Source: Saccoglossus kowalevskii | Taxonomy: Eukaryota > Hemichordata > Enteropneusta > Harrimaniidae | Direction of reading: 5' to 3' | Length of the DNA: 26,646 bases | Assembly (NCBI RefSeq): GCF_000003605.2 | Contig: NW_003106214.1 | Coordinates: forward strand, 1-26,646 | Shown: positions 9,530-20,517 of the stretch, piece after piece | Position numbering within the stretch: position 1 is the stretch's first letter | Layout: the number at the start of each line of letters is the position of its first letter | The notes under the pieces: model-generated | Told to the model about the DNA's origin: nothing | The model's input: the letters and a program-made list of their open reading frames with translations, nothing else | The model's database searches: none | Program-made: the position numbers and the translations under genes

Positions 9530-10344
9530 TTGAGAGTGGACATCACATCTCAAGCAAGTGACCTGGTAATAGCAATATATCTAGCTGCCTTCTTGAGAGT
9601 GGACATCACATCTCAAGCAAGTGACCTGGTAATAGCAATATATCTAGCTGCCTTCTTGAGAGTGGACATCACATCTCAAGCAAGTGACCTGGTAATAGCA
9701 ATATATCTAGCTGCTTTCTTGAGAGTGGACATCACATCTCAAGCAAGTGACCTGGTAATAGCAATATATCTAGCTGCCTTCTTGAGAGTGGACATCACAT
9801 CTCAAGCAGGTGACCTGGTAATAGCAATATATCTAGCTGTCTTCTTGAGAGTGAGCCTCACATCTCAAGCAAGTGACCTGGTAATAGCAATATATCTAGC
9901 TGACTTCTTGAGAGTGAACATCACATCTCAAGCAAGTGACCTGGTAATAGCAATATATCTAGCTGTCTTCTTGAGAGTGGACATCACATCTCAAGCAAGT
10001 GACCTGGTAATAGCAATATATCTAGCTGCCTTCTTGAGAGTGGACATCACATCTCAAGCAAGTGACCTGGTAATAGTAATATATCTAGCTGTCTTCTTGA
10101 GAGTGAGCCTCACATCTCAGGCGACCTGGTAATATCAATATATCTAGCTGTCTTCTTGAGAGTGGACATCACATCTCAAGCAAGTGACCTGGTAATAGCA
10201 ATATATCTAGCTGCCTTCTTGAGAGTGGACATCACATCTCAAGCAAGTGACCTGGTAATAGCAATATATCTAGCTGCCTTCTTGAGAGTGGACATCACAT
10301 CTCAAGCAAGTGACCTGGTAATAGCAATATATCTAGCTGCCTTC

Positions 10345-10533
10345 TTGAGAGTGGACATCACATCTTAAGCAAGTGACCTGGTAATAGTAATATATCTAGC
10401 TGATTTCTTGAGAGTGAGCCTCACATCTCAAGCAAGTGACCTGGTAATAGCAATATATCTAGCTGCCTTCTTGAGAATGAGCATCACATCTTAAGCAAGT
10501 GACCTGGTAATAGCAATATATCTAGCTGCCTTC
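10345..10533 (+). repeat. Stop-monomer cassette, copy 4
   Basis: TAA at 10366-10368 and again 126 bp later. The middle monomer follows AATAGTAATAT and CTGATTTC. It precedes the R cluster, as at 2064. Confidence 0.93.
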
Positions 10534-11037
10534 TTGAGAGTGGACATCACATCTCAAGCAAGTGACCTGGTAATAGCGATATATCTAGCTGCCTTCTTGA
10601 GAGTGAGGATCACATCTCAAGCAAGTGACCTGGTAATAGCAATATATGTAGCTGTCTTCTTGAAAGTGAGCCTCACATCTCAAGCAAGTGACCTGGTAAT
10701 AGCAATATATCTGGCTGCCTTCTTGAGAGTGAGCATCACATCTCAAGCAAGTGACCTGGTAATAGCAATATATCTAGCTGTCTTCTTGAGAGTGAGCATC
10801 ACATCTCAAGCAAGTGACCTGGTAATAGCGATATATCTAGCTGCCTTCTTGAGAGTGAGGATCACATCTCAAGCAAGTGACCTGGTAATAGCAATATATG
10901 TAGCTGTCTTCTTGAAAGTGAGCATCACATCTCAAGCAAGTGACCTGGTAATAGCAATATATGTAGCTGTCTTCTTGAGAGTGAGGATCACATCTCAAGC
11001 AAGTGACCTGGTAATAGCAATATATCTAGCTGCCTTC
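10534..11037 (+). repeat. R cluster, copy 2
   Basis: Same eight-monomer order as 2253-2756 (offset 8281), with TTGAAAGTG, TATATGTAG and two GCGATA markers 252 bp apart. Downstream this copy lacks one monomer (CTGTTAATAG) present at 2757, so the offset drops to 8218. Confidence 0.92.
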
Positions 11038-11163
11038 TTGAGAGTGAACATCACATCTCAAGCAAGTGACCTGGTAATAGCAATATATCTAGCTGTCTTC
11101 TTGAGAGTGGACATCACATCTCAAGCAAGTGACTTGGTAATAGCAATATATCTAGCTGCCTTC

Positions 11164-11352
11164 TTGAGAGTGGACATCACATCTTAAGCAAGTGACCTGG
11201 TAATAGCAATATATCTAGCTGATTTCTTGAGAGTGAGCCTCACATCTCAAGCAAGTGACCTGGTAATAGCAATATATCTAGCTGCCTTCTTGAGAATGAG
11301 CATCACATCTTAAGCAAGTGACCTGGTAATAGCAATATATCTAGCTGCCTTC
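11164..11352 (+). repeat. Stop-monomer cassette, copy 5
   Basis: TAA at 11185-11187 and again 126 bp later, with the CTGATTTC marker. The offset from copy 3 is 2453 bp and from copy 2 is 8218 bp. Confidence 0.93.
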
Positions 11353-11415
11353 TTGAGAGTGGACATCACATCTCAAGCAAGTGACCTGGTAATAGCAATA
11401 TATCTAGCTGCCTTC

Positions 11416-11982
11416 TTGGGAGTGGACATCTTATCTCAAGCAGGTGACCTGGTAATAGCAATATATGTAGCTGCCTTCTCGAGAGTGAGCCTCACATCTC
11501 CAGCAAGTGACCTGGTAATAGCAATATATGTAGCTGTCTTCTTGAGAGTGAGCCTCACATCTCAAGCAAGTGACCTGGTAATAGCAATATATGTAGCTGC
11601 CTTCTTGAGAGTGAACATCACATCTCAAGCAAGTGATCTGGTAATAGCAATATATGTAGCTGTCTTCTTGAGAGTGAGCCTCACATCTCCAGCAAGTGAC
11701 CTGGTAATAGCAATATATCTAGCTGCCTTCTTGAGAGTGAACATCACATCTCAAGCAAGTGACCTGGTAATAGCAATATATCTAGCTGTCTTCTTGAGAG
11801 TGAGCCTCACATCTCAAGCAAGTGACCTGGTAATAGCAATATATCTAGCTGCCTTCTTGAGAGTGAGCATCACATCTCAAGCAAGTGACCAGGTAATAGC
11901 AATATATCTAGCTGCCTTCTTGAGAGTGAGCATCACATCTCAAGCAAGTGACCAGGTAATAGCAATATATCTAGCTGCCTTC
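11416..11982 (+). repeat. P cluster, copy 3
   Basis: Nine monomers with CTCGAG at 11478-11483, in the same order as 8963-9529. It carries one private change, AGTGATCTGG for AGTGACCTGG near 11635. Confidence 0.93.
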
Positions 11983-12671
11983 TTGAGAGTGGACATCACA
12001 TCTCAAGCAAGTGACCTGGTAATAGCAATATATCTAGCTGCCTTCTTGAGAGTGGACATCACATCTCAAGCAAGTGACCTGGTAATAGCAATATATCTAG
12101 CTGCCTTCTTGAGAGTGGACATCACATCTCAAGCAAGTGACCTGGTAATAGCAATATATCTAGCTGCTTTCTTGAGAGTGGACATCACATCTCAAGCAAG
12201 TGACCTGGTAATAGCAATATATCTAGCTGCCTTCTTGAGAGTGGACATCACATCTCAAGCAAGTGACCTGGTAATAGCAATATATCTAGCTGCCTTCTTG
12301 AGAGTGGACATCACATCTCAAGCAGGTGACCTGGTAATAGCAATATATCTAGCTGTCTTCTTGAGAGTGAGCCTCACATCTCAAGCAAGTGACCTGGTAA
12401 TAGCAATATATCTAGCTGACTTCTTGAGAGTGAACATCACATCTCAAGCAAGTGACCTGGTAATAGCAATATATCTAGCTGTCTTCTTGAGAGTGGACAT
12501 CACATCTCAAGCAAGTGACCTGGTAATAGCAATATATCTAGCTGCCTTCTTGAGAGTGGACATCACATCTCAAGCAAGTGACCTGGTAATAGTAATATAT
12601 CTAGCTGTCTTCTTGAGAGTGAGCCTCACATCTCAAGCGACCTGGTAATATCAATATATCTAGCTGTCTTC

Positions 12672-12982
12672 TTGAGAGTGGACATCACATCTCAAGCAAG
12701 TGACCTGGTAATAGCAATATATCTAGCTGCCTTCTTGACAGTGGACATCACATCTCAAGCAAGTGACCTGGTAATAGCAATATATCTAGCTGCCTTCTTG
12801 AGAGTGGACATCACATCTCAAGCAAGTGACCTGGTAATAGCAATATATCTAGCTGCCTTCTTGAGAGTGGACATCACATCTCAAGCAAGTGACCTGCTAA
12901 TAGTAATATATCTAGCTGTCTTCTTGAGAGTGAGCCTCACATCTCAAGCGACCTGGTAATATCAATATATCTAGCTGCCTTC
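12672..12982 (+). repeat. 311-bp block, C type, with TTGACAGTGG
   Basis: Canonical C block except that the second monomer begins TTGACAGTGG, shared only with 1064-1374. The 59-bp C monomer is 12924-12982. With the next block it forms an 874-bp super-unit. Confidence 0.94.
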
Positions 12983-13545
12983 TTGAGAGTGGACATCACA
13001 TCTCAAGCAAGTGACCTGGTAATAGCAATATATCTAGCTGCCTTCTTGAGAGTGGACATCACATCTCAAGCAAGTGACCTAATAATAGCAATATATCTAG
13101 CTGCCTTCTTGAGAGTGGACATCACATCTCAAGCAAGTGACCTGGTAATAGCAATATATCTAGCTGCCTTCTTGAGAGTGGACATCACATCTCAAGCAAG
13201 TGACCTGGTAATAGCAATATATCTAGCTGCCTTTTTGAGAGTGGACATCACATCTCAAGCAAGTGACCTGGTAATAGCAATATATGTAGCTGTCTTCTTG
13301 AGAGTGAGCCTCACATCTCAAGCAAGTGACCTGGTAATAGCAATATATCTAGCTGCCTTCTTGAGAGTGAGCATCACATCTCAAGCAAGTGACCAGGTAA
13401 TAGCAATATATCTAGCTGCCTTCTTGAGAGTGGACATCACATCTCAAGCAAGTGACCTGGTAATAGTAATATATCTAGCTGTCTTCTTGAGAGTGAGCCT
13501 CACATCTCAAGCGACCTGGTAATATCAATATATCTAGCTGTCTTC
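12983..13545 (+). repeat. 563-bp block, T type
   Basis: Eight 63-bp monomers: D, D with CCTAATAATAG, D, D, D with TATATGTAG, SL, S with GACCAGG, D with AATAGTAATAT; then 59-bp T at 13487-13545. The same order recurs at 19266 and 23282. The fourth monomer ends GCCTTTTTG instead of GCCTTCTTG, a linked marker. Confidence 0.94.
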
Positions 13546-14175
13546 TTGAGAGTGGACATCACATCTCAAGCAAGTGACCTGGTAATAGCAATATATCTAG
13601 CTGCCTTCTTGAGAGTGGACATCACATCTCAAGCAAGTGACCTGGTAATAGCAATATATCTAGCTGCCTTTTTGAGAGTGGACATCACATCTCAAGCAAG
13701 TGACCTGGTAATAGCAATATATGTAGCTGTCTTCTTGAGAGTGAGCCTCACATCTCAAGCAAGTGACCTGGTAATAGCAATATATCTAGCTGCCTTCTTG
13801 AGAGTGAGCATCACATCTCAAGCAAGTGACCAGGTAATAGCAATATATCTAGCTGCCTTCTTGAGAGTGAGCCTCACATCTCAAGCAAGTGACCTGGTAA
13901 TAGCAATATATCTAGCTGCCTTCTTGAGAGTGAGCCTCACATCTCAAGCAAGTGACCTGGTAATAGCAATATATCTAGCTGCCTTCTTGAGAGTGGACAT
14001 CACATCTCAAGCAAGTGACCTGATAATAGCAATATATCTAGCTGCCTTCTTGAGAGTGGACATCACATCTCAAGCAAGTGACCTGGTAATAGCAATATAT
14101 CTAGCTGCCTTCTTGAGAGTGGACATCACATCTCAAGCAAGTGACCTGGTAATAGCAATATATCTAGCTGCCTTC

Positions 14176-14742
14176 TTGAGAGTGGACATCACATCTCAAG
14201 CAGGTGACCTGGTAATAGCAATATATCTAGCTGTCTTCTTGAGAGTGAGCCTCACATCTCAAGCAAGTGACCTGGTAATAGCAATATTACTAGCTGCCTT
14301 CTTGAGAGTGAGCATCACATCTCAAGCAAGTGACCTGGTAATAGCAATATATCTAGCTGACTTCTTGAGAGTGAACATCACATCTCAAGCAAGTGACCTG
14401 GTAATAGCAATATATCTAGCTGCCTTCTTTAGAGTGGACATCACATCTCAAGCAAGTGACCTGGTAATAGTAATATATCTAGCTGCCTTCTTGAGAGTGA
14501 ACATCACATCTCAAGCAAGTGACCTGGTAATAGTAATATATCTAGCTGTCTTCTTGAGAGTGGACATCACATCTCAAGCAAGTGACCTGGTAATAGTAAT
14601 ATATCCAGCTGTCTTCTTGAGAGTGGACATCACATCTCAAGCAAGTGACCTGGTAATAGCATTATATCTAGCTGCCTTCTTGAGAGTGAGCATCACATCT
14701 TAAGCAAGTGACCTGGTAATAACAATATATCTAGCTGCCTTC
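14176..14742 (+). repeat. AATATTACTAG segment, full copy
   Basis: Nine monomers with AATATTACTAG, TTTAGAGTGG, TATATCCAG and GCATTATATC markers, ending in an S monomer with TAA at 14701-14703. It corresponds to 24408-24974 at an offset of 10232. The match extends left to about 13987, where both copies carry CCTGATAATAG. Confidence 0.91.
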
Positions 14743-14931
14743 TTGAGAGTGAACATCACATCTCAAGCAAGTGACCTGGTAATAGTAATATATCCAGCTG
14801 TCTTCTTGAGAGTGGACATCACATCTCAAGCAAGTGACCTGGTAATAGCATTATATCTAGCTGCCTTCTTGAGAGTGAGCATCACATCTTAAGCAAGTGA
14901 CCTGGTAATAGCAATATATCTAGCTGACTTC
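14554..14931 (+). repeat. 189-bp tandem duplication with stop monomers
   Basis: Two adjacent three-monomer copies (TATATCCAG monomer, GCATTATATC monomer, S monomer with TAA). The TAA codons at 14701-14703 and 14890-14892 are 189 bp apart. The second copy starts with an N instead of a D monomer. At the paralogous site near 24912 only one stop monomer is present. Confidence 0.88.
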
Positions 14932-15057
14932 TTGAGAGTGAACATCACATCTCAAGCAAGTGACCTGGCAATAGCAATATATCTAGCTGCCTTCTTGAGA
15001 GTGGACATCACATCTCAAGCAAGTGACCTGGTAATAGCAATATATCTAGCTGCCTTC

Positions 15058-15976
15058 TTGAGAGTGGACATCACATCTCAAGCAAGTGACCTGGTAATAG
15101 CAATATATCTAGCTGCCTTCTTTAGAGTGGACATCACATCTCAAGCAAGAGACCTGGTAATAGCAATATATCTAGCTGCCTTCTTGAGAGTGGACATCAC
15201 ATCTCAAGCAAGTGACCTGGTAATAGTAATATATCTAGCTGCCTTCTTGAGAGTGAAAATCACATCTCAAGCAAGTGACCTGGTAATAGTAATATATCTA
15301 GCTGTCTTCTTGAGAGTGAGCATCACATCTCAAGCAAGTGACCTGGTAATAGCAATATATCTAGCTGACTTCTTGAGAGTGAACATCACATCTCAAGCAA
15401 GTGACCTGGTAATAGCAATATATCTAGCTGCCTTCTTGAGAGTGAGCATCACATCTCAAGCAAGTGACCTGGTAATAGCAATATATCTAGCTGACTTCTT
15501 GAGAGTGAACATCACATCTCAAGCAAGTGACCTGGTAATAGCAATATATCTAGCTGCCTTCTTGAGAGTGAGCCTCACATCTCAAGCAAGTGACCTGGTA
15601 ATAGCAATATATCTAGCTGCCTTCTTGAGAGTGGACATCACATCTCAAGCAAGTGACCTGGTAATAGTAATATATCTAGCTGCCTTCTTGAGAGTGGACA
15701 TCACATCTCAAGCAGGTGACCTGGTAATAGTAATATATCTAGCTGTCTTCTTGAGAGTGAGCCTCACATCTCAAGCAGGTGACCTGGTAATAGCAATACA
15801 TCTAGCTGACTTCTTGAGAGTGAACATCACATCTCAAGCAAGTGACCTGGTAATAGCAATATATCTAGCTGCCTTCTTGAGAGTGGACATCACATCTCAA
15901 GCAAGTGACCTGGTAATAGTAATATATCTAGCTGTCTTCTTGAGAGTGAAAATCACATCTCAAGCAAGTGACCTGG
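15058..15976 (+). repeat. Long segmental duplication, copy A
   Basis: About 14.5 monomers whose class order, including rare CAAGCAAGAGACC, two K monomers and GCAATACATC, is identical to 21274-22192 at an offset of 6216. Identity by marker stops near 15980, where this copy has AATAGCAAT and the other AATAGTAAT. Confidence 0.9.
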
Positions 15977-16002
15977 TAATAGCAATATATCTAGCTGCCT
16001 TC

Positions 16003-16380
16003 TTGAGAGTGAGCATCACATCTCAAGCAAGTGACCAGGTAATAGCAATATATCTAGCTGCCTTCTTGAGAGTGAGCCTCACATCTCAAGCAAGTGACCT
16101 GGTAATAGCAATATATCTAGCTGCCTTCTTGAGAGTGAGCATCACATCTCAAGCAAGTGACCTGGTAATAGCAATATATCTAGCTGACTTCTTGAGAGTG
16201 GACATCACATCTCAAGCAAGTGACCTGGTAATAGCAATATATCTAGCTGCCTTCTTGAGAGTGAACATCACATCTCAAGCAAGTGACCTGGTAATAGCAA
16301 TACATCTAGCTGCCTTCTTGAGAGTGAGCATCACATCTCAAGCAAGTGACCTGGTAATAGCAATATATCTAGTTGCCTTC
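16003..16380 (+). repeat. IHL/LVAF segment, copy A (short)
   Basis: Six monomers: S with GACCAGG; SL; S ending GACTTC; D; N with GCAATACATC; S with CTAGTTGCC. It matches the starts of 20518-21184 and 25979-26646, then switches to the R cluster at 16381. The label comes from the in-frame reading of the two rare markers. Confidence 0.9.
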
Positions 16381-16884
16381 TTGAGAGTGAGCATCACATC
16401 TCAAGCAAGTGACCTGGTAATAGCGATATATCTAGCTGCCTTCTTGAGAGTGAGGATCACATCTCAAGCAAGTGACCTGGTAATAGCAATATATGTAGCT
16501 GTCTTCTTGAAAGTGAGCCTCACATCTCAAGCAAGTGACCTGGTAATAGCAATATATCTGGCTGCCTTCTTGAGAGTGAGCATCACATCTCAAGCAAGTG
16601 ACCTGGTAATAGCAATATATCTAGCTGTCTTCTTGAGAGTGAGCATCACATCTCAAGCAAGTGACCTGGTAATAGCGATATATCTAGCTGCCTTCTTGAG
16701 AGTGAGGATCACATCTCAAGCAAGTGACCTGGTAATAGCAATATATGTAGCTGTCTTCTTGAAAGTGAGCATCACATCTCAAGCAAGTGACCTGGTAATA
16801 GCAATATATGTAGCTGTCTTCTTGAGAGTGAGGATCACATCTCAAGCAAGTGACCTGGTAATAGCAATATATCTAGCTGCCTTC
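16381..16884 (+). repeat. R cluster, copy 3
   Basis: Same eight-monomer order as 2253 and 10534 (GCGATA at 16423, offset 14128 from copy 1). Its first monomer is S instead of D, and it reaches the P cluster without a stop-monomer cassette, so the frame stays open here. Confidence 0.91.
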
Positions 16885-17073
16885 TTGAGAGTGGACATCA
16901 CATCTCAAGCAAGTGACCTGGTAATAGCAATATATCTAGCTGTCTTCTTGAGAGTGGACATCACATCTCAAGCAAGTGACTTGGTAATAGCAATATATCT
17001 AGCTGCCTTCTTGAGAGTGGACATCACATCTCAAGCAAGTGACCTGGTAATAGCAATATATCTAGCTGCCTTC

Positions 17074-17640
17074 TTGGGAGTGGACATCTTATCTCAAGCA
17101 GGTGACCTGGTAATAGCAATATATGTAGCTGCCTTCTTGAGAGTGAGCCTCACATCTCCAGCAAGTGACCTGGTAATAGCAATATATGTAGCTGTCTTCT
17201 TGAGAGTGAGCCTCACATCTCAAGCAAGTGACCTGGTAATAGCAATATATGTAGCTGCCTTCTTGAGAGTGAACATCACATCTCAAGCAAGTGACCTGGT
17301 AATAGCAATATATGTAGCTGTCTTCTTGAGAGTGAGCCTCACATCTCCAGCAAGTGACCTGGTAATAGCAATATATCTAGCTGCCTTCTTGAGAGTGAAC
17401 ATCACATCTCAAGCAAGTGACCTGGTAATAGCAATATATCTAGCTGTCTTCTTGAGAGTGAGCCTCACATCTCAAGCAAGTGACCTGGTAATAGCAATAT
17501 ATCTAGCTGCCTTCTTGAGAGTGAGCATCACATCTCAAGCAAGTGACCAGGTAATAGCAATATATCTAGCTGCCTTCTTGAGAGTGAGCATCACATCTCA
17601 AGCAAGTGACCAGGTAATAGCAATATATCTAGCTGCCTTC
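17074..17640 (+). repeat. P cluster, copy 4
   Basis: Nine monomers from TTGGGAGTGGACATCTTATC. The second monomer has the ordinary TTCTTGAGAG where the other three copies have TTCTCGAGAG, so this copy is either ancestral for that site or converted by a neighbour. Confidence 0.92.
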
Positions 17641-17955
17641 TTGAGAGTGGACATCACATCTCAAGCAAGTGACCTGGTAATAGCAATATATCTAGCTGCC
17701 TTCTTGAGAGTGGACATCACATCTCAAGCAAGTGACCTGGTAATAGCAATATATCTAGCTGCCTTCTTGAGAGTGGACATCACATCTCAAGCAGGTGACC
17801 TGGTAATAGCAATATATCTAGCTGTCTTCTTGAGAGTGAGCCTCACATCTCAAGTAAGTGACCTGGTAATAGCAATATATCTAGCTGCCTTCTTGAGAGT
17901 GAGCATCACATCTCAAGCAAGTGACCTGGTAATAGTAATATATCCAGCTGTCTTC

Positions 17956-18017
17956 TTGAGAGTGGACATCACATCTCAGCAAGTGACCTGGTAATAGCAA
18001 TATATTTAGCTGCCTTC
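17956..18017 (+). repeat. 62-bp monomer with 1-bp deletion
   Basis: CATCTCAGCAAG replaces CATCTCAAGCAAG. The paralogous monomer near 4405 keeps both A bases, so the loss is private to this copy. It shifts the periodic frame into an immediate TAA at 17992-17994. Confidence 0.92.
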
Positions 18018-18202
18018 TTGAGAGTGAGCATCACATCTCAAGCAAGTGACCTGGTAATAGCAATATATCTAGCTGCCTTCTTGAGAGTGGACATCACATC
18101 TCAAGCAAGTGACCTGCTAATAGTAATATATCTAGCTGTCTTCTTGAGAGTGAGCCTCACATCTCAAGCGACCTGGTAATATCAATATATCTAGCTGCCT
18201 TC

Positions 18203-18954
18203 TTGAGAGTGAGCATCACATCTCAAGCAAGTGACCTGGTAATAGCAATATATCTAGCTGCCTTCTTGAGAGTGGACATCACATCTCAAGCAAGTGACCT
18301 GGTAATAGCAATATATCTAGCTGCCTTCTTGAGAGTGGACATCACATCTCAAGCAAGTGACCTGGTAATAGCAATATATCTAGCTGCCTTCTTGAGAGTG
18401 GACATCACATCTCAAGCAAGTGACCTGGTAATAGCAATATATCTAGCTGCTTTCTTGAGAGTGGACATCACATCTCAAGCAAGTGACCTGGTAATAGCAA
18501 TATATCTAGCTGCCTTCTTGAGAGTGGACATCACATCTCAAGCAAGTGACCTGGTAATAGCAATATATCTAGCTGCCTTCTTGAGAGTGGACATCACATC
18601 TCAAGCAGGTGACCTGGTAATAGCAATATATCTAGCTGTCTTCTTGAGAGTGAGCCTCACATCTCAAGCAAGTGACCTGGTAATAGCAATATATCTAGCT
18701 GACTTCTTGAGAGTGAACATCACATCTCAAGCAAGTGACCTGGTAATAGCAATATATCTAGCTGTCTTCTTGAGAGTGGACATCACATCTCAAGCAAGTG
18801 ACCTGGTAATAGCAATATATCTAGCTGCCTTCTTGAGAGTGGACATCACATCTCAAGCAAGTGACCTGGTAATAGTAATATATCTAGCTGTCTTCTTGAG
18901 AGTGAGCCTCACATCTCAAGCGACCTGATAATATCAATATATCTAGCTGTCTTC
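18203..18954 (+). repeat. 752-bp block, T type
   Basis: Counterpart of 7018-7769 (offset 11185) and of 22219-22970 (offset 4016). The terminal 59-bp T monomer (18896-18954) has GACCTGATAATATC instead of GACCTGGTAATATC, unique in the window. Confidence 0.93.
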
Positions 18955-19265
18955 TTGAGAGTGGACATCACATCTCAAGCAGGTGACCTGGTAATAGCAA
19001 TATATCTAGCTGCCTTCTTGAGAGTGGACATCACATCTCAAGCAAGTGACCTGGTAATAGCAATATATCTAGCTGCCTTCTTGAGAGTGGACATCACATC
19101 TCAAGCAAGTGACCTGGTAATAGCAATATATCTAGCTGCCTTCTTGAGAGTGGACATCACATCTCAAGCAAGTGACCTGCTAATAGTAATATATCTAGCT
19201 GTCTTCTTGAGAGTGAGCCTCACATCTCAAGCGACCTGGTAATATCAATATATCTAGCTGCCTTC
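18955..19265 (+). repeat. 311-bp block, C type, with CAGGTGACC start
   Basis: Canonical C block with the CAAGCAGGTGACC marker of 7770 and 22971. The 59-bp C monomer is 19207-19265. First half of an 874-bp super-unit. Confidence 0.94.
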
Positions 19266-19828
19266 TTGAGAGTGGACATCACATCTCAAGCAAGTGACCT
19301 GGTAATAGCAATATATCTAGCTGCCTTCTTGAGAGTGGACATCACATCTCAAGCAAGTGACCTAATAATAGCAATATATCTAGCTGCCTTCTTGAGAGTG
19401 GACATCACATCTCAAGCAAGTGACCTGGTAATAGCAATATATCTAGCTGCCTTCTTGAGAGTGGACATCACATCTCAAGCAAGTGACCTGGTAATAGCAA
19501 TATATCTAGCTGCCTTTTTGAGAGTGGACATCACATCTCAAGCAAGTGACCTGGTAATAGCAATATATGTAGCTGTCTTCTTGAGAGTGAGCCTCACATC
19601 TCAAGCAAGTGACCTGGTAATAGCAATATATCTAGCTGCCTTCTTGAGAGTGAGCATCACATCTCAAGCAAGTGACCAGGTAATAGCAATATATCTAGCT
19701 GCCTTCTTGAGAGTGGACATCACATCTCAAGCAAGTGACCTGGTAATAGTAATATATCTAGCTGTCTTCTTGAGAGTGAGCCTCACATCTCAAGCGACCT
19801 GGTAATATCAATATATCTAGCTGTCTTC
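19266..19828 (+). repeat. 563-bp block, T type
   Basis: Same order as 12983-13545 (offset 6283), including GACCAGG in the seventh monomer. The 59-bp T monomer is 19770-19828. Confidence 0.94.
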
Positions 19829-20139
19829 TTGAGAGTGGACATCACATCTCAAGCAAGTGACCTGGTAATAGCAATATATCTAGCTGCCTTCTTGAGAGTG
19901 GACATCACATCTCAAGCAAGTGACCTGGTAATAACAATATATCTAGCTGCCTTCTTGAGAGTGGACATCACATCTCAAGCAAGTGACCTGGTAATAGCAA
20001 TATATCTAGCTGCTTTCTTGAGAGTGGACATCACATCTCAAGCAAGTGACCTGCTAATAGTAATATATCTAGCTGTCTTCTTGAGAGTGAGCCTCACATC
20101 TCAAGCGACCTGGTAATATCAATATATCTAGCTGCCTTC
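19829..20139 (+). repeat. 311-bp block, C type
   Basis: Canonical order with GTAATAACAAT in the second monomer, shared with 6211-6521, and GCTGCTTTC in the third. The 59-bp C monomer is 20081-20139. Confidence 0.94.
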
Positions 20140-20517
20140 TTGAGAGTGGACATCACATCTCAAGCAAGTGACCTGGTAATAGCAATATATCTAGCTGCCT
20201 TCTTGAGAGTGGACATCACATCTCAAGCAAGTGACCTAATAATAGCAATATATCTAGCTGCCTTCTTGAGAGTGGACATCACATCTCAAGCAAGTGACCT
20301 GGTAATAGCAATATATCTAGCTGCCTTCTTGAGAGTGGACATCACATCTCAAGCAAGTGACCTGGTAATAGCAATATATCTAGCTGCCTTTTTGAGAGTG
20401 GACATCACATCTCAAGCAAGTGACCTGGTAATAGCAATATATGTAGCTGTCTTCTTGAGAGTGAGCCTCACATCTCAAGCAAGTGACCTGGTAATAGCAA
20501 TATATCTAGCTGCCTTC

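Larger units (their letters stand above)
8081..10155 (+). repeat. 2075-bp block, T type (first copy of a ~2.45-kb tandem unit)
   Basis: 32 monomers of 63 bp and the 59-bp T monomer 10097-10155. It contains an AATATTACTAG segment (8144-8521), a stop cassette (8711) and a P cluster (8963). From about 8580 the monomer order repeats 2453 bp downstream (stop codon 8732 to 11185; P cluster 8963 to 11416), so blocks 8081 and 10156 are tandem copies at large scale. Confidence 0.9.
10156..12671 (+). repeat. 2516-bp block, T type (second copy of the ~2.45-kb tandem unit)
   Basis: 39 monomers of 63 bp and the 59-bp T monomer 12613-12671. It contains a stop cassette (10345), R cluster (10534), second stop cassette (11164) and P cluster (11416). 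Relative to 8081-10155 the right part has one extra D monomer. No C monomer lies between this block and the preceding one, breaking the usual T/C alternation. Confidence 0.9.
13546..18202 (+). repeat. 4657-bp mosaic block ending in a C monomer
   Basis: 72 monomers of 63 bp, one of 62 bp (17956-18017) and the 59-bp C monomer 18144-18202. This is the longest stretch without a 59-bp monomer. It joins segments also found elsewhere in a different order: an AATATTACTAG segment (14176), 15058-15976 (matching 21274-22192), 16003-16380 (matching 20518 and 25979), an R cluster (16381) and a P cluster (17074). The stop-free run 14932-17994 lies here and ends at the 1-bp deletion. Confidence 0.91.

Noticed and set aside
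14932-17994. Long + strand reading frame (about 1020 codons) and similar ones at 20140-22947, 3135-5060 and 11353-12648 as genes for a 21-residue-repeat protein
   Set aside because: They begin at internal TTG codons identical to those in every monomer. They end at 59-bp, 62-bp or TAA monomers that are part of the repeat system, have no unique N- or C-terminal sequence or upstream signal, and show no codon-position constraint.
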